A stretch of 64,000 nucleotides of DNA, taken from positions 372,001 through 436,000 of the forward strand of contig JABSSW010000035.1 in the NCBI GenBank assembly GCA_018902385.1, written 5' to 3'. The notes under the pieces are model-generated. The model had not been told where the DNA came from, made no database searches, and worked only from the letters and a program-made list of their open reading frames with translations. Origin of the DNA: Physcia stellaris (lineage: Eukaryota; Ascomycota; Lecanoromycetes; Caliciales; Physciaceae). Of this stretch, positions 34,968-48,100 are shown one piece after another. Position numbers and translations under genes: made by a program. Position 1 is the first letter of the stretch; each line of letters starts with the position of its first letter.

Positions 34968-37738
34968 TCAACCGCTCTGCAGCTCATCGGCCTCTCCAGC
35001 ATTGAACTTCTTGCGGCCCGTGCCGGTCAATTGCTGGAGCGCAACCTTGTCAGCTTGGCTGCCGACTTTTCTCTGCATGTTGGCGATCTCTTGTTCGGGG
35101 TCCATTGCCTCTTCTGCGGCGAACTCCAGCACGAGTCTTCTACCGAGCAAATGCGTCTCTTTAAGGGCACTTATTGCATTCTCTGCTTCCCTCGGAGTTA
35201 CAAATTCTGCAAAGGCAAATCCACGTGTAGACATATTGAATTTCTTTGGCACACGTACAGAACGTAATTGCCCATAAGGCCCAAACAAGGAACGTACGTC
35301 CTTTTTTGATGCTTCAAATGGCAAATTCTTGATGATTATTTTGCTCTTGTTGCCGCTCAGTTTCTTGGCGTGATCCTCCTTTCGGCGCTGCTCGGCAGTG
35401 TTAATTGTCTTATACGAGAATCTTATAAGTAGTTGATGGCCGTCAAGGTTGTGACCATCCATGGCTGCTAGTGCAGCCTGTGCCTGCTGCTTGGTGCGGA
35501 ATTCCAAAAACCCGAAACCCATGCTGAGAAGTTTGCCTGGCTGCTTGGGGTCTGGCTTCGTTTTTACCCTTGCTGATAGAAGTCCGTCGATGGGCTCGAA
35601 GGTCTTTCGCAAGCGATCTGTGGTGGTCGCGAAGTTGAGATTCCGAACGAATAGCGTTGAAGTTTCCCCTTGGAAAAGGTCACCTCTTGGCTCCATTAAC
35701 TCTGTGGCTGGCATCTTCGCGACCGTTTCAGTTTTTGGAATGATTTTGCCTGTGAACAATTTGGCTGGCGCTTTTTCCAAAAACAATATCGAGTCTTTGA
35801 TCTTCCTGTAAGCCAGCCCTTTAAAAGCCGCTAGTGCGTGATCAGCATGATCGAATTCAACAATCGCAATGGTGCCCGAAGGTGGTACAAGTAGTTTTGA
35901 GATGGTGCCATAAGCACTAAGAAGAGCCCGGAGGCCCTCTGCCTTCAACTCGTAAGGAAAATTCTTGACCAAAAGAGCGGTATCTCCTCTTTCTTTTTGT
36001 TCGAACGCATCGAGGTCGACTCCGTTGACGGAGAAAAAATTTTTGGCCTCTTGTATGATATGGGTCTCAGCGTGTGCTTGCTTGATTGCAGCATTCGAAG
36101 AAGTTGGATCAAGGAGCTCGGACTTTGTAATGCCGAAGCACTCAGATATTGAGGATATAATTGCATCTGTCTGGAAGATGTCAATCCACGATCAAATTAT
36201 GTCCGTCAGAGAAGCCTAGCTCAACATACATTCATGAACATCGAATTCCAGTTGAACGTTGAGGAGGCCGCCTCAGTCCTTCTTTTGATCTGCTGTTGTT
36301 TCTTGAGGGGTAGTTTGGAAAGCGTAAACTCGTTTACATCGTTTGTTCTTTTGGAATTTGCTGGCATGATATGCAGGAGACGGCCTTGAAAACTTGTGCC
36401 GTCCAACTCCTCGAGAGCATGTTGTGCTGCAACTCGATCGCTGTATTGGATGTAGGCATACCCCTTACCACCGCTGGACCTATAATCTAGAGGCACATGC
36501 ACCTAACAAAGGTCAGCTCCAAAGAAAGAAAAGCCATCACAATGCGATTGATATTTAAATATGTTCAGGTGTCAGACTTGAGAAGCATCTACTAAAATGC
36601 GCTCCCTGGTAACAGCATGTGCGTAGCATAAGTTGTCCCTATCAGGATGTTCATCACAGAAATGCAGACTTGATACTAAGAGTAATATTAGTAGTCTCTA
36701 CTTACTTCTGCGATCGAGCCGAAATTACGAGACTCAAAAAGGCGCCTCAATTCTTCTTCGGTAGTCTTGTATGCTAGGTTCCTTATGAATAAGCGTCCGG
36801 TTCGAAGGCTCTCTCGATCTTGGCTCGACGAAGCGTTTTCAGTTTCTATGTTGTGGGGTTGTGTATCGGGTTCCGTACTAGAAACCAGTATCTTACTGGT
36901 ATTGGGGTGCTGAGAAATGGCAACCTTTGGATCGGATTCAGTTGAGCCGGCATCCGCAGCCCCTGCTGCCAAAAGAGCATCATCATGATCTACTAAATCC
37001 AACGTTCTGCTTGTCTTGAATCGTATCCAATCCTCGTCAGAAGCCGCCGGCCTGGCTGGGGGACCCGAACTTTCCTTCCGTTCTTTTTCAGAACAACCGT
37101 CACCCGGAGCTGCCTCCTGTGAATTACCGATTGATTGTTTTAGACTGCCAACCGCAGTCTTGGTTGGCTCCAAGATTGATTTTATGCTTTGATTCTGGTC
37201 GAGTAAGAGATGCCTTTCATCGCTTACTCTTGCGGCATTGGGGCAATCAGGTTTTTGCTCGGTAAATTTGACTAATTTCGTTCGCGGTTGCATGACATTG
37301 AGGTATTCCTCGAATATGGTTCCCTCCTTACCACTCAGCTTCCTCTTTTTATGGGTCTGGCTAGGAGGGCTTTCCAAGAAAGTCCGAGCGGCACCCGAGT
37401 CAGGCGTTGTGGCATCTTCCTGTCTTCTCTGCGCGTGCCGACTCTCTATTTCGCGAGGCTTGCATCAGTCTTTTAGCATCTGCAAGCTGATTCGATCCTC
37501 GGAACCTTACCGAACACGCTAGCTCGACACCTATACGTGACATCCGTATGAATGTTTTGTTGTGATGTTTCACAGCAATGGCAGCATCTATCGGTGACTT
37601 GTAGCCCACGTATCCGATACGTCGATTGGGGATGAGTTTGGCATCGGTGATTGGCAAATCTTTAGAAAAGTGCCGCACAAAGTCATCTGGCGTGAGATTG
37701 GGGGGTAAGCCTCGGACGAATATCCTCGAAGAGTCCAT
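34968..37738 (-). CDS. mrd1: MRD1, multiple-RRM ribosome-biogenesis factor
   Basis: Four exons (37738-37511, 37458-36706, 36502-36230, 36170-34968) sum to 2,457 nt, or 818 residues, the usual length. Five RNA-recognition motifs are visible in order: RRM1 at residues 4-80 (RIFVRGLPPN, RIGYVGYK); RRM2 near 305-385 (GRLFIRNLAYKTTEEELRRL, GKGYAYIQY); RRM3 (ALLVKNFPYELKAEGLRALL); RRM4 (STLFVRNLNFATTTDRLRKT, GFGFLEFR); RRM5 (KIIIKNLPFEASKKDVRSLF, RGFAFAEF). The C-terminus GRKKFNAGEADEL is family-typical. Mrd1/RBM19 binds pre-rRNA and U3 snoRNA in the nucleolus and is needed for early cleavages that yield 18S rRNA. A 203-nt intron (36705-36503) is long for this window. The start at 37738 is chosen because MDSSRIFVRGLPP matches the family. 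Confidence 0.94.
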
Positions 37739-38052
37739 TCTCGTATTCTGTTTTGGTGCTGTTCGAGAGCAGGTGTTTCTACTTATCAGTCGTAGCACAA
37801 ATGGTGAATTTGACTCCAGGAGCTACCTACCTTAGGTTAGAATGTGCTGCTGGACGGGCGCTAAACAAGGGGCGGCCTTGGCGTGGGGTTCGGCTATAGC
37901 TAGCAGCTTGGCGCTTGAAACTCAAGGGAAAGCCCAGACTTGGTCCTTTTTCGCTGTCCACATCAGTTGACAGGCCATTATTTCCTAGTCTTCATCGAAT
38001 ACCTGCTCCATATTCCTTGCTTTCTCCGTCGCCCACCCGCTTCACGTCCGAG
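37739..38052. promoter_or_regulatory. Divergent MRD1/dynein light chain promoter
   Basis: 314 bp between divergent start codons. It is small enough to act as a shared bidirectional promoter. No specific motif was recognised. Confidence 0.45.
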
Positions 38053-38756
38053 ATGGCGACAGATAAGAAAGGAAAGCTAGAGGGTTAGCTACGTCCCAAT
38101 GCGTTGGCTTCGAGAGTTTTACTAATCATCTCTTAGCGCAGGTGAAGTCGGCTGACATGGTATGTATGAATGAGTTTGCCATCCTTTGGCACTGAGCTTG
38201 GCTGACCTTGCTTCATCCAGAGCGAAGAAATGCAACAGCAAGCTATTGACGTTGGTACGTCGCTTGTGGATTATAAGTCCGTGTTCCGCTGCGGAATCTA
38301 AACGTCGCACAGCTACCGAAGCAATGGACAAATACAGCATTGAAAAGGTTCGCCGAGTCAGCCATCGACAGAATACGACGAGGCATGATGCAAGCTGACA
38401 GCGAAGATCCAGGACATTGCACAATATATCAAAAAAGAAGTATGTCCTTTTTATGACCCATCGATAGGCCTGAGCCCTGGTTTCATCTGCTCAGGCGATC
38501 CGACTGATGTGCATAGTTTGACTCGAGAGCCGGCGCAACATGGCACTGCATCGTCGGCAGGAACTTTGGAAGTTTTGTCACCCACGGTATGTTTATTTTT
38601 TCCCTTACGAATCAGCTAAACGCAATCCCTTAGCTCGGTCAAGCACCCGCGCCGTCGAGACTTGTGGAGACGCTGACTTGGTTAATGGCAGAAACAAAGC
38701 ACTTCATCTACTTCTATTTGGGCCACTGTGCCATACTTCTGTTTAAGACACAGTGA
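38053..38756 (+). CDS. Dynein light chain LC8 (DYNLL family)
   Basis: Seven exons (38053-38083, 38137-38159, 38221-38254, 38313-38347, 38407-38439, 38517-38586, 38692-38756) sum to 291 nt, giving 96 residues, close to the family's 85-95. The product contains [53 protein letters not shown] and [16 protein letters not shown], unmistakable LC8 sequence. LC8 is a homodimeric hub binding dynein intermediate chain and many short linear motifs, serving dynein transport and nuclear distribution in hyphae. Six introns in 96 codons is striking, with exons as short as 23 nt. No single continuous open frame reveals this gene, so automated predictors may miss it. A 105-nt last intron precedes the C-terminal exon. 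Confidence 0.93.
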
Positions 38757-39509
38757 GATTGCTTGCGGGTGCTCATGAGGTCGGCGCCGGGGCGCAAGTG
38801 TCAAATCCGAGAACACTGAAATATGAAAAGCAAGGTCAGCTCAAGTAATTCATCTCCGAGGAGCAGATGTCTTGGATCATGCAGGTACGAATGATGGCGT
38901 CTGGTCGACTTCTGTAGACTATGGTTTTTGGTTTGAATAGTCGTCTTTCGCGCGCAATGTCAGTCTAGTAGTGTCGATGGCTTGCAGATAATAAAGCATG
39001 GAAAGGTCAGTTTGTTTTTCTTTCATGTTCTGCGGTCCTCGTACATGCACGCTAAGGAATGGCCGATTGGTCCTATGATATCACTTCACAGTTAAGCGAT
39101 TGCCTTTCTTCTGACTCGGTCTTGCAAATGTTGAAAGATGCATGAGCGATCGCTTGTCGAAGATGTTGATGACGGGCAGTTGGCCAATCATTGCTTCCTT
39201 GCTGCGTGGCGACTGCCCTGCTATCGAGCTGGACGGCCGTCTCGTAAGGTATCTTGGAACATTTCCTTTGACATACAATTGGACGCTGGCCTTATCGCTA
39301 CCGGCTAAAATATCAATGGCTTGATGTAGTCTCCTTGATCCAGTTGCTTTTCCTTTCACTATGTTGCTCTGTGCAAGAGTATAATTGAGCTTGGGCCTTC
39401 CTTCCTAACATCCTCACTCTCAAACGCAAAGAATCACCAGACTTTATATCAGACGAGTGCTCCGAGGCTCCTTCCTGTTTGTTTGGCTCACCTTTTGCTT
39501 GATATCAAG
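38757..39509. other. Intergenic region, no gene seen
   Basis: About 750 bp between the LC8 gene and the start of the urea-permease relic. No coding motif, repeat or RNA gene is evident. Confidence 0.4.
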
Positions 39510-42500
39510 ATGCCAACAAGACCTCCGCTAAGCCAAGCCACAGGCTATTGCATGGTAACTGGACTGGGATTTGCGTAAGACTCTTGAGGCAGAATGACCA
39601 TCATCCAGACCACCTGTTACAAGAATTCTTTAGAGTTCATTACAACCGGATGTGCACGTATTGAATAGTTCCGCCCTCCTCAAGGCAGGGTCGTCCAAAC
39701 ATTCCAGCGCAGTAACCCTCTCGCACCATGCCACACCTCAGTATAACCATTTTACCATCGAGAGACTCGTTTCAGGTGTTACGAATTACCTAGGACGCGC
39801 GAACATTGACGGCTGCACAAGCACGATTTGCTGATATGATAAAAGCTTTGCGTTAGTGATGATCTTGACGACGTACGCCTCGAAGAGATATCAGAATGAA
39901 GTCCAGACCTCGGAGATGTTCAGCACTACGGGCAGGACGGTCAATTCTGGCCTGGTCGCCTCTGCGGTTGTATCTTCTTGGACATGGGCGGCGACACTGC
40001 TACAATCGTCTGGCGTTGCCTATCGTTATGGGGTATCTGGTCCCTTTTTGGTGAGCAAAATTCTAATTCTTCAATTCGCTCTGATGCACGCGACAAGTCG
40101 CACCGCTTGTTTCCTAAGTACAACAAAAGAGTCAATGCTGACATTATTGTTTTCCGAAGGTATACTTCGGGCGCGACAGTGCAGATAATTTTGTTTGCAA
40201 CCCTGGCAATTGATCTGCAACGGTAGATTGTTTATATATTATGCTGTAGCTATCAACTTTGGGGTTTATAAGTCATGATCCTTTACGAATGCGCCTAACG
40301 TGGGTTTGCCTCGCACCATTTCTTTAGAGTTCATGGCCAATAATTTTGCAGGCCCATACTTTTCTCGAAGTGATCAAAGCAAGGTATGGAGTATACACGT
40401 ATCTGGTATTTACTGTGGTGAGTAATGTATTGCAAACTGTACACATCGCCTTTGACTGACAAACCGCGACCTGGGTAGTTTGGTGTACTCATCAGGATTG
40501 AATTTCTTGATTGGAGATTTGGCTAAAAGCGGTTCCAAGGTCTGATGACCAACATTTCGGTGCTCGCAATGCTCTTGACTGGGGGTTCTGCCGTGGAAAC
40601 AAGCCTTACTGGGTTACCGACCATAGCAGGTTGGTCTTGGTTTGATTACTGTTGTTAGGTGTGCTGACCAAATGTTAGCTTGCTTCCTTCTACCCGTCGG
40701 AGTTGTCCTGTATACAATGTTTGGGGGGATCAAGGCTCCCTTCCCGACAGACTACGTTCATACAATGGGTGCCATGTATGATCTTTATGCCATTCTTACT
40801 CGGTGCTTCAGCTCATGATTCTCATCATCATATTCAGATTTTAAGGTACTTCCCTCAGGCTGTTGCGCCGGCGCTGATTACTACGTTTTTTCTGCTAGTG
40901 CATTCAGCGCATATTCGACAAGTGTCAATCTGGGAAGCCCCAGCAGGGTTTATGATCTTCTGGTTGAAGCTGCGAAGCTTCATCCCGTCGAAGGCAATGT
41001 TGAGGGCTCATATCTAACCGTGAGGTCAAAGGAAGGTTGGATGCCTTTGGTTCAGCGTCCTTCGGTGATGGCAGATATTTTTAAGGGCGAATTTCCTTCG
41101 AGATAAACATTGTTGGAAATTTTCGCATTGTAAGCAGCCTTTTCACCCTTACAGAGACTCAATTACACATAAGCCCAGGTTTTTTGCGACAATGGACTAC
41201 AAGTAAGGAGTGCTCCCTTGCAAGCCAAGATCTTACATTAATGCAAGGCTGTAGCAAAGCTATCTCGGCTTTACTGGTCCACGCTCTGCCAGGCTTGTAC
41301 TTTGAATTAAGGGAGAGACACTGCTCTTATCAGCCCTTTTCTATGATAAGAGAAAAAGTATACTTACATTTGATCACAGAATTAGATCCGGCGTTTCCGA
41401 AATTCCTTCAAAGAACGGCTGAAGCAGATGTCTCTGCTGTCCTAGTCCTTCCAGATGCTGCTATGAGTTAATCCCCTAAGCTGCTCTTCATTCAGACGCT
41501 GCCCCCCGAGATCACTGCGGCAGCAAGAAATTGAAGTATTTTTGTCATACATTGTGCCGCTCTTCTTGAGTCTAAACAAACGTGTAGGTTGCATTGTTGG
41601 GCAAAGGAGGCGCCGCATCAACGTTGCTCTTACTTTCCATGGCAGCAATTTAGGCGAGCTCTTCAGAGTACATTGCTGTTAGCAGGTGAATAGCGCCTGA
41701 GTCCTCATTCATAGTGTTACTGACCATGGCAGCATTTTCGCATATGTTATTTACCAACCTTACTATGATCCTCAAACCCAGGGAAAAATTCTCATCAATA
41801 TGGCCCATGTCTGCCGTCATTGTGTACCCGATACTTTTGGCAGCTCTACTGTAAGTCTTGCCATTTATAGGGTCTGGGTTCAGGGCTAAATGGGGATCAG
41901 ACATTGGCATATCCATGGGCTGTGAGTATGACTCGATGTGACAGCCGCCGTGCCTAAGTCCTTCAGATCTGTACCTGATGATGGGGGTTATCGTTTCTTC
42001 GGCCGTTATAGGAGGTTCTCTCGAAGCTTTTTGTCCATTACTAGATTTATTATAGGGCTACAAGATATGTCATAGGATTGACTTGCAAAACAGACATGTC
42101 TTGCAACTCATTAAATAATGGGAACGGTACACGAGTCTGGCAATGCTGACTCCATATCTCCACAGCCAGCTGTTCTTACCTTAATGTGGAGCAAGCAAAA
42201 CATGATTGCTGCAACACTTTCCCCAATCCTTGGGCTAGGGCGCTCGCTGATCGCCTGGCTTGCGACAGCTAAGAAAGAAGGTGGAGCTCTTTCCGTCGCG
42301 ACCACATAATACTCTGTTACAGCAACCCGTTGCTGGCCGGAAATGTGGTAGCATTGCTTTCGCCAATAATATTCGTGCCTCTCTTAACCTACGCCTTCGG
42401 TCCGCAAAACTACGACTACAAGACCATGGCGATGATTTGATTGAGCGACGACACCGATACCGCCATCGCGGCAGACACCGACCTTGAGTCTATTCCCGGC

Positions 42501-42760
42501 ACTCAGACCTTTCTTGCTTCTACCGGTACTTCCGATCGGAATATTTACTCAAAGTTCGTCTAGTGCGTCAGGCTCTACCCTCTATGGGAGGAACGTCACA
42601 GTGAGTAATGCATCAAAACCCCGTAGTGCCAGAGTACTAATCATGGCTGTAGGTATGAAGCATACCTTCACAGGGATCATGATTGATCTCAGGGGTGGTA
42701 AGGGTGCAGCAAGGCTGAGAGGCATCAGCCGAGACGATACCAGCAGCGACGACCAGTGAC
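39510..42760 (+). pseudogene. dur3: DUR3-type urea/polyamine:Na+ or H+ symporter, decayed copy
   Basis: DUR3-family (SSS superfamily) sequence appears in order along 3.2 kb: PLSQATGYCMVTGLGF, a 275-nt intron, [111 protein letters not shown], then VLPDAAM, ALLGKGGAAS, IYQPYYDPQTQGK, PAVLTLMWSKQN, LTYAFGPQNYDYKTMAM. Lesions include an extra T in the run at 40045-40049 (breaking PFW), no usable acceptor before NAPN near 40286 (TTTAC where TTTAG is expected), a frame break after YVHTM near 40768, an in-frame TGA at 42438-42440 where an Arg codon is expected, and loss of roughly 55 codons near 42550. Functional DUR3 imports urea across the plasma membrane. This copy cannot make a full transporter. 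Confidence 0.82.
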
Positions 42761-45146
42761 AGAAAATTATTGGGGTAGGCGAGAGCGAGAAGGAGGTCAG
42801 GACTATGCTCAACGAGAAATAAGTTGCAAGTCATCTAAAAAGTGGTAGTGGAAGGAATCAGCACTCGCTCGGGAGATAAAAATGAGTGCCAAGATAAGAT
42901 GGATCCCTTGCTATTTATGAATCAAGGTTGCACGATGTTGGAACGTTTATCGTGGATATGAAACGAATGAAGCTTTACATTCGATTTTTACCTGGATCAC
43001 CAACTATCTTTGTGTTCTATATCGGCACCCAATTTCGTCCGGAGCGAGCTCAGTTCGAGGTTTTATATCGACTATTCAGTACTGAGGGCTCTAGCGGCTG
43101 TGATCGCACGATTTGCACGATTGCTAAAGTAGCAGCAAAAACTTTCGATGTTATTCAACCGTTCGCCGTGATAGTCACAGGAAGGTTCATTGCTAAAGCT
43201 GGATATACAGCGCAAGACTTCTGGCGAATTCCACGAGCCTCCGCGATGTTAATAAATTGGTTTGCTGCCATTACGCCTCTGCTCAGGATCAGCCCTGCCC
43301 GGAAACACCGTCATGTTCGCTGGTGATGCAGCCACCCTAAGTATGATATAAGTCCCAGTATGACGATCTCCTTCCATACGTAGGGTACTCGATATGAACA
43401 CCACATTCTCCCAGGCCCTGTCCTTCGGTACACGCGCCGAACGCCCTTGATGCAATACTACCCTTTGTTGAGGTATGAATTTATTGTATTCGAGCTATTT
43501 GTACTGGGGCTGTCCGCCGGGGCCAGGTCCTGGGCCGTAACCTCCAGGTTGAGCTTGTATCGGTCCTCCGCCTGTATGCTGTGATTGTACGTCTGGCCGC
43601 GTGCTAGGGAGACGAATTAATTAGCATGCCTTCCACGTAGGTCTTTCTTCCGCCTTCTGTCCAAGATAGACATTTCAACAACGTGCAACCTTCTGTGAGG
43701 CACGAAAGGATCGCATGTAGCTGCGGAGGAGTGACGGACCTCAAGTCTTGTTTGAAATGGCAGATCGGACAGGCGACTTCCTGCAACGGGCTCTAGTCAG
43801 CGCTTCGCTTCTTTGTGGTCTGATTGGTATTGATGTACCTTATATTTATGTGTGGCTAGCGGCAGCACTGGCTGTTCGAGGTTTTAGCTGCGCTTAGTCC
43901 TATGTCGCAAGATCTCGGAACCCACCAAGAAACAGACTGTAAACCAAGGCCTACAATCGATACAGCGTCAGCAAAACTTCCTCGTACAAGCTGCCAAGCT
44001 TGTTGACTTAACAATTTATAATCATAGATACACCTACCACCTTGTGATGCAATGGGCGCTCCAATTTCCACCTGTCCAAGCCGTATCAGCACCTGTCCCC
44101 AGTGTCTCTTCTTCGCAAACAGGGGATATCGAATGCGCCGTCCCATCTTTTAAGGATCCGCGCGCAAAGGAAATGTCTTACAATTGTGACATTGGGCCTA
44201 AGAAGTTTTTGATCAGTCAAGCAAGATCGAGTGTCCACAAACAACGTACAGTGACTTGCTCATAGCCCTGCAGCTGATTGGAGAATTCTGCATCGTTGCG
44301 CCATCAGTCGGCTGCCTTGAAGAATACCCCAGAAAGGTACCGAAAGCTCACCCTGGGTACCGAAGGTTATACAAAAGGCCATATTGTCTAGGTAGTACGT
44401 ATGCGAAAGGTGATAGAATGTGCAAACGGGGAAAGGGCGGTTTGCAGAGCGAATATGCAGGAGCTTGGGCCATAAGCTCTGGAGTGGCAACGATGACGCG
44501 GCTGCGCTTGGCTGCCGCCAAGCGTGGCGTTGATGAAGGGTTCGGACAAGACCCGCATTTCTAAAACGACGTCCGATCTTCTTTACATACCTACCTGTGA
44601 GACTTTTCATCGGTGGTGATTGTCCCTAGTCCAGTAGCTATCCACCGCTTGAGAGACGAATGGGGAAGAAGTCTACAGTCTTTGTGTTTGTATGTTCGGT
44701 GCATGACATTACTCGACTCAAGGACAGTGAGAGATAATCGATATCCGCGGTGGCGCGTGTCACATAAGATAGAAGTAGGACGATCTAGACACTCTCCGTG
44801 GCCCCTGGAAGGCCGCTTTCATCCGAAATGAGCGTGGATATCACATGATGCAATTACAGAGAGCGAGGAAAGTTGTTAGACATCATTTCATCTTTTTGTT
44901 TGACTTTTCTAGGAACATCGTCTTTTTTTAAAACTATTGAGGGGATTCGCCAGAGGCTGGGTTCATAAAGATATCTGTGCACATAAAAGATTGCATGTTG
45001 GTGCTGGTGACAATGCTGGACTGATCGCATGAAGTGGGCTCGTGAAGAAGGAGAGAAAACATTGCAAGTACCGAAAAAGATGTTCGAGCGTCGTTAAGAA
45101 CCTTTCCATGGCCAACAATACTATGCCATGTGTCCGGGAACGATAA
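42761..45146. other. Gene-poor region, unassigned
   Basis: About 2.4 kb between the permease relic and the 1,095-residue protein gene. Open stretches at 42928-43326 (+) and 43604-43786, 43856-44146 and 44260-44610 (-) show no recognisable domain. A possible minus-strand terminal exon near 43598-43487 would encode a Gly/Pro/Gln tail (GGYGPGPGPGGQPQYK) after a CPIC-containing stretch, but I could not build a consistent gene. It may hold decayed sequence like its left neighbour. Confidence 0.35.
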
Positions 45147-48100
45147 TCATGTTGCCCCTGATGTAAGATACCATACCACCGCAGCAAAAATCCCGGCCAT
45201 GGAGGCAACTGCGTAAAACAGCGCGAATTTCTTTTCCCTGGCTGGCATCTCCGAAAGTGCCCCGTGTGTCGAATAATCCATTAGACCGTCTAGCAGGCCA
45301 AAAGCATAGATCAAGCATAGAGGAGGGAAGCACATGCAAGGAACAAGTACGAGCCGTCCAAATTCTTTCTGGCGCTTCAAGAGTGCATCGGTTCGGTGAC
45401 CTGGGATGCGGTGCAGGTGAGGCGACTCTGCTCGCGCAACCGGACGATTGACAACGGCAACCCGAGGCGTACGGCGAGTGTCGCGTACTGCACCGAGCAT
45501 CTCCTCAACGCTAGGCGGAGTAATCAAACGGCCAACGTTGTATTCGGTCGTGTTGCCGTGTACAGTATGGAACGAGACATTCTGGGTTGACGTTGGGTGT
45601 AGCAATGCACTCCCTTGGCCATGGATAAATCCGGTATGCTTGGAATGCACTTGTATGCCTTCCAGCTCTACTGGCTCAATTGAGGTCGACATGCTTGGCT
45701 CAATATGCTGGAGCTGGGTCGAGGCTGGATGATGTGGGTTGAAAGAATTCAAGCCGACATCTGAGTCCATCGAATCTTCGCTGTCAGACACTTTGGACTT
45801 GGTGTTATGCTTGTTGCGATAGGGTTTTGTCTTCCTGGCCCGTTGTTCATCATTCTGCGTTTCGAGATCTGATGAGACGTGCTCATCTCTGGCTCCGCGA
45901 CGATGGGGCGATCGCTTGCGTACAGCCGACAAAGAAGGCATGTTGGGAACAAATTGTTGGATTTGACGCGTCAAATTTGCGCCGGTGGCTGCTGTCGCTT
46001 TCTTCATTTTGGAGGGTGAGTTCGCGAGGTAGCCGAGACCTAGTGAGTGCCGCTTAGACTGCGGAGGTGAACCACGTGGTAGGAGGTTATTCGCAATCAG
46101 TTGATTTCGATGGAAAAGGGCTTCCGGAGAGAGATGGGCGAACGAGGGAAGTGCCGTGAGCTCGTATGCTTCTGGGTCCGTTGTATTCTGACCGTGTAAT
46201 TGTCGTCTAGCAGCCCAGGAGGAGTCTTCGGAGTTCAACGAATTAAGCGAGCTCAGGCTGCTATCGATACTTCTGCTCATGTAAACCTGCTTGGGAGCTT
46301 CGGGATAGCGAATATCGTCGCCCTCTGCATACCCGTCGCAAGGGCTGCTCGAGAAATCCACCCCAGGACTGCTGGCATTGGCAATACTGCTGCCAGTTTG
46401 TCTGGACCCAGTACCTTCAGGTGTACCGATTACATTACCTTGATACGCGTTCCGGCTAATCGGTATGTCTAGTTTAGAGGCATTGTTTCCCACATTCGAA
46501 TTTGAGTGCCCCTCTTCAGTCGAAATCCAAGCAGAGGAATTTTCTTGTCCATTCGACTCTGTTTTCAACGGCTTGACTGGCTTTCTTGCGCTTGGAGACA
46601 TCTCTAGGACATTGTGATCGCCTTCATCCTGGTTTGAGTTGTCCATCGAATACCGTGACACAGATCCTTCATTCATCGGTGACGATGTGAACGGATTGGT
46701 ATGACCATCCGACAGAGGACTTGGATGGTGATAATGGTAATCAGGGGTCTGTCCATGCACCGCTGAGGCCAAAGTAGGACCAACGACGTTACCGGCTTGG
46801 GCCGTGCCATTTTCCGGAAGTAGCATTGTTTGCCCTGTGCGTTCATCCCGAAACATATTCCATGTGCGCATGTATCTTGGATGCGGGGGATGTTCAAGTA
46901 CCGCGCCGCCCGGAGGCAGGCCAGCCGGCCTCATTCCTGTAGAGGAGCTCGAGTAGTCTGCAAAACTAGAGCTGTTCGCCAGTGTAGGGGGAACCGCCAG
47001 AGTACCTTGCCTGGAAAAGTCCCCGACAGTTTCCCAGTCACCGTCATCTGTATAAGCCCGATTCGGCATAAGATGGTTACTCGGTTGGTCTGAGTCGATT
47101 GCGTTAGCACCGAACAACAGGGGTGGTGTCCCACAACGCTGTAGTCCAGGATCATCCTCATCTCGATTACCCTGCCGAGCCTGCTGGCCCGACCTCAAAG
47201 CCGCAGCCTCACTCTGGCGCCTATGCCAGGTAGCTAGGCTACTTGAAGATGAACTAGGCATGTATGTTGTACTGTAGCCGATTGCCTGACGCTGCGGTTG
47301 TTGGTATTCTAGAGACAGGCGCCCTTGGAAAGCGTAGGGCCCTGCGTCAAATATGCTGGGGCTGTTAGGATCGCTAATGTGGGTTTGGACTGTATTCTCA
47401 TATCTCATCATTTCGGTATAAGACATAGGCCGAGATATAGTCTCTCCATCAGGTCGTACGAGCATCGCATAAGCGTTTGATCTTGCGTTGGAAACTGCAC
47501 TCTCCGGGCGAGGCCGGAAAACTTCCTCCAAGAACTCGTTGACCGCATCTCGAGGCTCGTCATGCGCATCCACAATCTCTCCGTGGGTCGAATGGCGTTG
47601 GTATTGGAATCCGGTACCCTCGTTGCTAGCTCGAGGGCTCCATGCCGACTGACTGAGCTGGCGTTCGTAACGATGGTTTCGGCCGTTCTCACGGCGCGAA
47701 CTAACAGTGATCATTTTTTGAAGGCTGTGAGAGCTATCATCGAACCCTCTGTCTGCTACCTGGTTGCGATCGCCATAACTCAATAAAATGTCACTAATGG
47801 TACTTGTAGCCGTTAACACACGAGGGCTTGCACGAATTCCGGTATCCGAGCCAGGGGGAACTCCAATGGCGTGTCTGGCTAAGCTGAAGTCTGGAATTTG
47901 GGAAGACGACCCTCCCGTATTTAGCGGTGCGGAAGGGAAAAGATGATCTCTCGGATCGAGTGGCTGACTAGAGGCATATTCCGCTTCATACCATGGGAAG
48001 GATTCGCTCAGGAATCCAACTGATCTCGACCGACGACGGGAAGCCTGATGAGCAGGCCGCGGTGCTAGGGCATTGGAGTGTGTTTCGCGAGGAAAGATGT

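Noticed and set aside
40050-40160. Reading the DUR3 locus as an intact intron-rich gene
   Set aside because: Several joins need a base change, and a TGA lies in a conserved exon; no combination of introns gives a full protein.
42928-43326. A 132-residue open frame on the + strand
   Set aside because: No start context, no motif, no splice partners; it lies in sequence resembling decayed flanks.
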